Shown here: in pieces, positions 61,186-64,000 of the stretch
Layout: each line of letters opens with the position of its first letter
Position numbering within the stretch: the first letter of the stretch is position 1
DNA from: Rhodanobacter sp. 7MK24
GTDB lineage: Bacteria > Pseudomonadota > Gammaproteobacteria > Xanthomonadales > Rhodanobacteraceae
Length of the DNA stretch: 64,000 bases
Assembly (NCBI RefSeq): GCF_014842995.1
Contig: NZ_JACYXL010000001.1
Coordinates: forward strand, 249,183 to 313,182
Reading direction: 5' to 3'
The notes under the pieces: model-generated
Told to the model about the DNA's origin: nothing
Seen by the model: only the letters and a program-made list of their open reading frames with translations
Database searches by the model: none
Translations under genes and position numbers: made by a program

Positions 61186-61803
61186 TCAAGCGTGGCGCTC
61201 CCCGGCAACACGGCGCGGGTCGGATGTCGGGGTGGAATGCAGGCGCTCGGCCAGCCAGGGCACGTCGGGGAGGCCGCCGTGCGCCAGCCAGGTCTCGCGC
61301 ACATAGGCGTAGCTCGGCAGTTCCTTGGCGAGCAGGCTGACCTGGCGGCCCTTCGGTCCCATGCGTTGCTGTCCCACTTCCTGGAAACCGTAAGTGCCAT
61401 GGAACAGCACGATCACGTCGTCGCGCGGCTCCAGGAAGACCTCGCAGGTGAGCTGCGGCACGCGCACCTCGGCGTAGCTGGTCACATCGCAATAGAAGAT
61501 GCGGCCCAGTCCGTGGCGACGGTAGGCGTTGGCGACCACGATGCGGTCGATGTACAGGAATGACGGATAGCGTTCGCCGAACCAGCGGTAGTTCGGGCTC
61601 TGGTAGTCGCCGCCTTCGCGCAGCCCGATCAGGAAGCCGGCGAGGTGGCCGTCGATTTCGGCCACGCGGAAGTAATCGGCGCGCTCGAAAAAGTAGCGCA
61701 GCTGCACGGCGTCGAGGGCGATGATGGATTGACCGCCGGCGTTGTTTAGGGCCAGCACGGCGTCCAGGTCGTGCTCGCTGACGTCGCGGATGGCGAGGGC
61801 CAT
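61186..61803 (-). CDS. GNAT family N-acetyltransferase
   Basis: Protein of 205 aa. The acetyl-CoA site is IVVANAYRRHGLGRIFY (R/Q-x-x-G-x-G/A type), with the preceding strand PSFLYIDRI. It may modify a small molecule or a protein N-terminus; the substrate is unknown. The ATG at 61803 with GGAG upstream is preferred to one at 61842. It stands directly before minC, so it is probably part of the same unit. Confidence 0.85.
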   Translation of the reverse strand: MALAIRDVSEHDLDAVLALNNAGGQSIIALDAVQLRYFFERADYFRVAEIDGHLAGFLIGLREGGDYQSPNYRWFGERYPSFLYIDRIVVANAYRRHGLGRIFYCDVTSYAEVRVPQLTCEVFLEPRDDVIVLFHGTYGFQEVGQQRMGPKGRQVSLLAKELPSYAYVRETWLAHGGLPDVPWLAERLHSTPTSDPRRVAGERHA

Positions 61804-61990
61804 TCGTTGCTCCGCAGGATGAAGATGCGTCAAGGCCGGCATGGCCTCGCGTCAAGTACGTATTATGGCATGCACCCGCGGGGGGCACACCTCGCGCCGC
61901 CACATGTAAAGACGCCGTAAAACGAAGCTCCCCTGCCTTTCGGCATGGATGACTTCCCGCGCATTGCGCGCGCCTGGCGCGTGGCCAATC

Positions 61991-63220
61991 ATGCACGACA
62001 TGTTCCAAGTCAATTTCAGCCATATCCGGCTGCTGCGCTTTGCCGGATTGTTCACCTATCTCTGCGTGGGTACGCCGTTGCTCACGCATTGGGCGACCGA
62101 TCGCCTGAACCTGCTGCACCGTTCGGATTTCGCCTTGCTGTTATGGTCGATCTGCTACCTGGTGTTCGGCGTGCTGTATTGGGCGGTGACCTACGACCTC
62201 GGCTCGCGGCGCCACCTCGGCCTGCGCCTGTTTGGTCTGATGCTGATGACGCTGGCGTCGCTGGCGATCGGCTGGTACAGCCACAGCGGCCTCACCGCGA
62301 TGTTTCTGGCGTTGATGGCGATGGTGCTGCCATGGCTGCTGCCGTTCTGGCTGGGCGTGCTGTGCATGGTGCTGCAGAACGCCTGCCTGGTGGCGGTGTT
62401 TTCGCGCTTTCCGGAATTCCCCTCGCTGGCGCTGGCCTTCCTGCAGACCATCATCTACCTGGGCATCTGCGCGCTGGCCTTCGTCGCATCGGTGGTGGCG
62501 AGCCAGCAGACCGACGAACGCGAGGCCTTGCGCCGGCTCAATTCCGAGCTGCGCGCCACCCGCGCGCTGCTGGCCGAATCCAGCCGGCTGGCCGAGCGCA
62601 TGCGCATCGCGCGCGAGCTGCACGACCTGATCGGCCACCATCTCACCGCGTTGAGCTTGAACCTCGAGGTGGCCAGCCACGTCTGCAACGAGGATGCCGT
62701 CGGGCACGTGCGCAAGGCGCAGGCCACCGCCAAACACTTGCTGGCCGACGTGCGCGAGGCGGTGAGCGAACTGCGCCAGGACGACGCGATCGACCTCACC
62801 CAGGCGTTGCGCAGTCTCACCGAAGGCGTGCCGGGGCTGAATGTGCAGGTGTCGATGCCGCCGCGCTTCAGCGTGGAGGATCCGCGTCGGGCGCAGGTGT
62901 TGCTGCGTTGCGCGCAGGAAATCATCACCAACGCCGCCAAACACTCCAGCGCGCGCAACCTGTGGTTGACCTTCGCCTACGCCGGGCCCAGCCTGCTGGG
63001 CCTGCATGCGCGCGACGACGGCCGCGGCGCCACCCGCCCGGCGGCGGGCAATGGCCTCTCAGGCATGCGCGAGCGGCTGGCCGAATTCGGCGGCAGCCTG
63101 GCGCTGGAAACCGCGCCGGGCGAGGGTTTCGCGCTTACCGTGCGATTGCCGCTGGGCGAGCAGCCGGAGCTGGCCCATGCGCCGTCGCGCGGTGTGCCGC
63201 CAGCGTTGAGCATGCCGTAA
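61991..63220 (+). CDS. DesK/NarX-type sensor histidine kinase
   Basis: Protein of about 409 aa with five or six membrane helices (to residue 180), a short coiled coil, a HisKA_3 dimerisation domain (IARELHDLIGHHLTALSLNLE with the phospho-His) and an HATPase domain (CAQEIITNAAKHSSA, DDGRG, GNGLSGMRERLAEFGG). No extracellular sensor domain is present, so the membrane part probably senses, as in DesK. Start ATG at 61991 or 62000. The matching response regulator follows. Confidence 0.88.
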   Translation: MHDMFQVNFSHIRLLRFAGLFTYLCVGTPLLTHWATDRLNLLHRSDFALLLWSICYLVFGVLYWAVTYDLGSRRHLGLRLFGLMLMTLASLAIGWYSHSGLTAMFLALMAMVLPWLLPFWLGVLCMVLQNACLVAVFSRFPEFPSLALAFLQTIIYLGICALAFVASVVASQQTDEREALRRLNSELRATRALLAESSRLAERMRIARELHDLIGHHLTALSLNLEVASHVCNEDAVGHVRKAQATAKHLLADVREAVSELRQDDAIDLTQALRSLTEGVPGLNVQVSMPPRFSVEDPRRAQVLLRCAQEIITNAAKHSSARNLWLTFAYAGPSLLGLHARDDGRGATRPAAGNGLSGMRERLAEFGGSLALETAPGEGFALTVRLPLGEQPELAHAPSRGVPPALSMP

Positions 63221-63341
63221 TGTGCGTTTTGCCGATGTGCCGCCCGCCCGGGCCATGCCAGAATGGCTCGGTTCGGATTCCACCTTGTTTCCCCTGTCGT
63301 GTGCCGGTTCGCCGCAACGACGACCGCTTCGAGGGTACGCG

Positions 63342-63983
63342 ATGATTTCCGTCTGTCTCGTCGACGACCAGAACCTGGTACGCCAAGGCGTGCGCTCGCT
63401 GCTCGACCTGGCGCAGGACATCCGTGTGGTGGCCGAATGCGCCGACGGCGCGCAGGCGGTGGTGGACATCCCGCGGGTGAAGCCCGACGTGGTGTTGCTC
63501 GATCTGCGCATGCCCAACATGAGCGGGCTGGAGGTGCTGCAGGCGTTGTCCGCGCGCAACGAGTTGCCGCCCACCATCATCCTTACCACCTTCGACGACG
63601 ATCAGTTGGTGCTGCAGGGTCTGAAGGCCGGCGCGCGCGGCTATCTGCTGAAAGACGTCTCGCTGGAGCAACTAGTGGAGGCGGTGCGTACCGTGGCTGC
63701 CGGCGGTTCGCTGGTGGCGCCGATGGTTACCCAGCGCCTGCTGGCCGGCGTGGGTCGTATGCAGAACCAGTTCACCAGCCTGGAGCAGCCCGATCCGTTG
63801 ACCGAGCGCGAGACGGAGATCCTGCGCCTGCTCTCCGGCGGCTACTCCAACAAGGAGATCGCCAACTCGCTCAAGGTGGCCGAGGGCACGGTGAAGAACC
63901 ACGTCTCCAATATCCTTTCCAAGCTCGGCGTGCGCGACCGTACACGCGCCGTGCTCAAGGCGCTGGAGCTTGGCATCGTCTGA
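63342..63983 (+). CDS. NarL/FixJ-family response regulator
   Basis: Protein of 213 aa. The receiver has CLVDDQ, the phospho-acceptor Asp in VVLLDLRMPNMSG, Thr in IILTTFDDD and Lys in GYLLKDVS. The LuxR-type helix-turn-helix is LTERETEILRLLSGGYSNKEIANSL with EGTVKNHVSNIL. It pairs with the kinase 121 bp upstream. DesK/DesR-like pairs often respond to membrane or cell-envelope state; targets are not visible here. Confidence 0.93.
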   Translation: MISVCLVDDQNLVRQGVRSLLDLAQDIRVVAECADGAQAVVDIPRVKPDVVLLDLRMPNMSGLEVLQALSARNELPPTIILTTFDDDQLVLQGLKAGARGYLLKDVSLEQLVEAVRTVAAGGSLVAPMVTQRLLAGVGRMQNQFTSLEQPDPLTERETEILRLLSGGYSNKEIANSLKVAEGTVKNHVSNILSKLGVRDRTRAVLKALELGIV

Positions 63984-64000
63984 GCAAGGCGGATGCGCCT

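Overview
The window looks like a chromosome segment of a high-GC gammaproteobacterium of the Xanthomonadales, most likely Rhodanobacteraceae (Dyella/Rhodanobacter/Frateuria type). This rests on the Pil-Chp chemotaxis genes, two TonB-dependent receptors (one Oar-like), a T2SS GspN protein, the nudE-cysQ-mazG run, GTAGGAGCGCAC-type REP palindromes and several families of long intergenic repeats. Genus-level placement is inference. No rRNA, tRNA, prophage, insertion sequence or CRISPR array was found.

Layout. 1-4281: end of a pilus chemotaxis operon (chpA, chpB, chpC, small membrane protein). 4297-6563: rsmE and bioA on the minus strand. 6629-10759: a translationally coupled run gspN, HisN-like phosphatase, small membrane protein, nudE, cysQ, mazG. 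10921-14407: secreted GSGD-repeat protein, SLC13-type permease, glycine-zipper protein, GST. 14709-18494: ybbP-ybbA diverging from tesA with overlapping start codons. 18570-23904: orphan OmpR-type regulator, fused succinyl-CoA:3-ketoacid CoA-transferase, BlaI plus a BlaR1-like protein with an unusual C-terminus, isoaspartyl peptidase. 24515-32066: six minus-strand genes (POT transporter, RegBA redox two-component pair, TonB receptor, BNR-repeat protein, thioredoxin-like protein). 32275-34722: dgkA, lemA, two TPM-domain proteins. 34876-40102: Oar-like TonB receptor and a secreted prolyl oligopeptidase. 40245-46836: lgt-thyA, aspartyl-protease-like protein, folA, mutT-thiE fusion, parC.

47155-51587 is the standout: an integron gene-cassette array without an integrase (a CALIN). 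Nine attC sites, most of them near-identical and about 56 bp long, separate mostly AT-richer minus-strand cassettes coding for small membrane proteins, a protein with a HEPN-like motif, a YcxB-like protein and a zinc-ribbon membrane protein. attC sequence often supplies the stop codon or C-terminal tail. A half-site marks the leading end and no intI follows it.

52100-54552: cfa, DUF190 and two tandem crcB genes behind a well-formed fluoride riboswitch. 54593-59230: DUF2235 hydrolase, DUF885 peptidase, GT9 glycosyltransferase and an HExxH protein. 59268-61803: minE-minD-minC and a GNAT acetyltransferase. 61991-63983: a DesK/NarL-type two-component pair.

Intergenic space is rich in dispersed repeats: REP palindromes whose TAG serves as the stop codon of the upstream gene, and three longer families, each present at least twice (5.05 and 14.5 kb; 11.8 and 51.9 kb; 12.1 and 24.1 kb).
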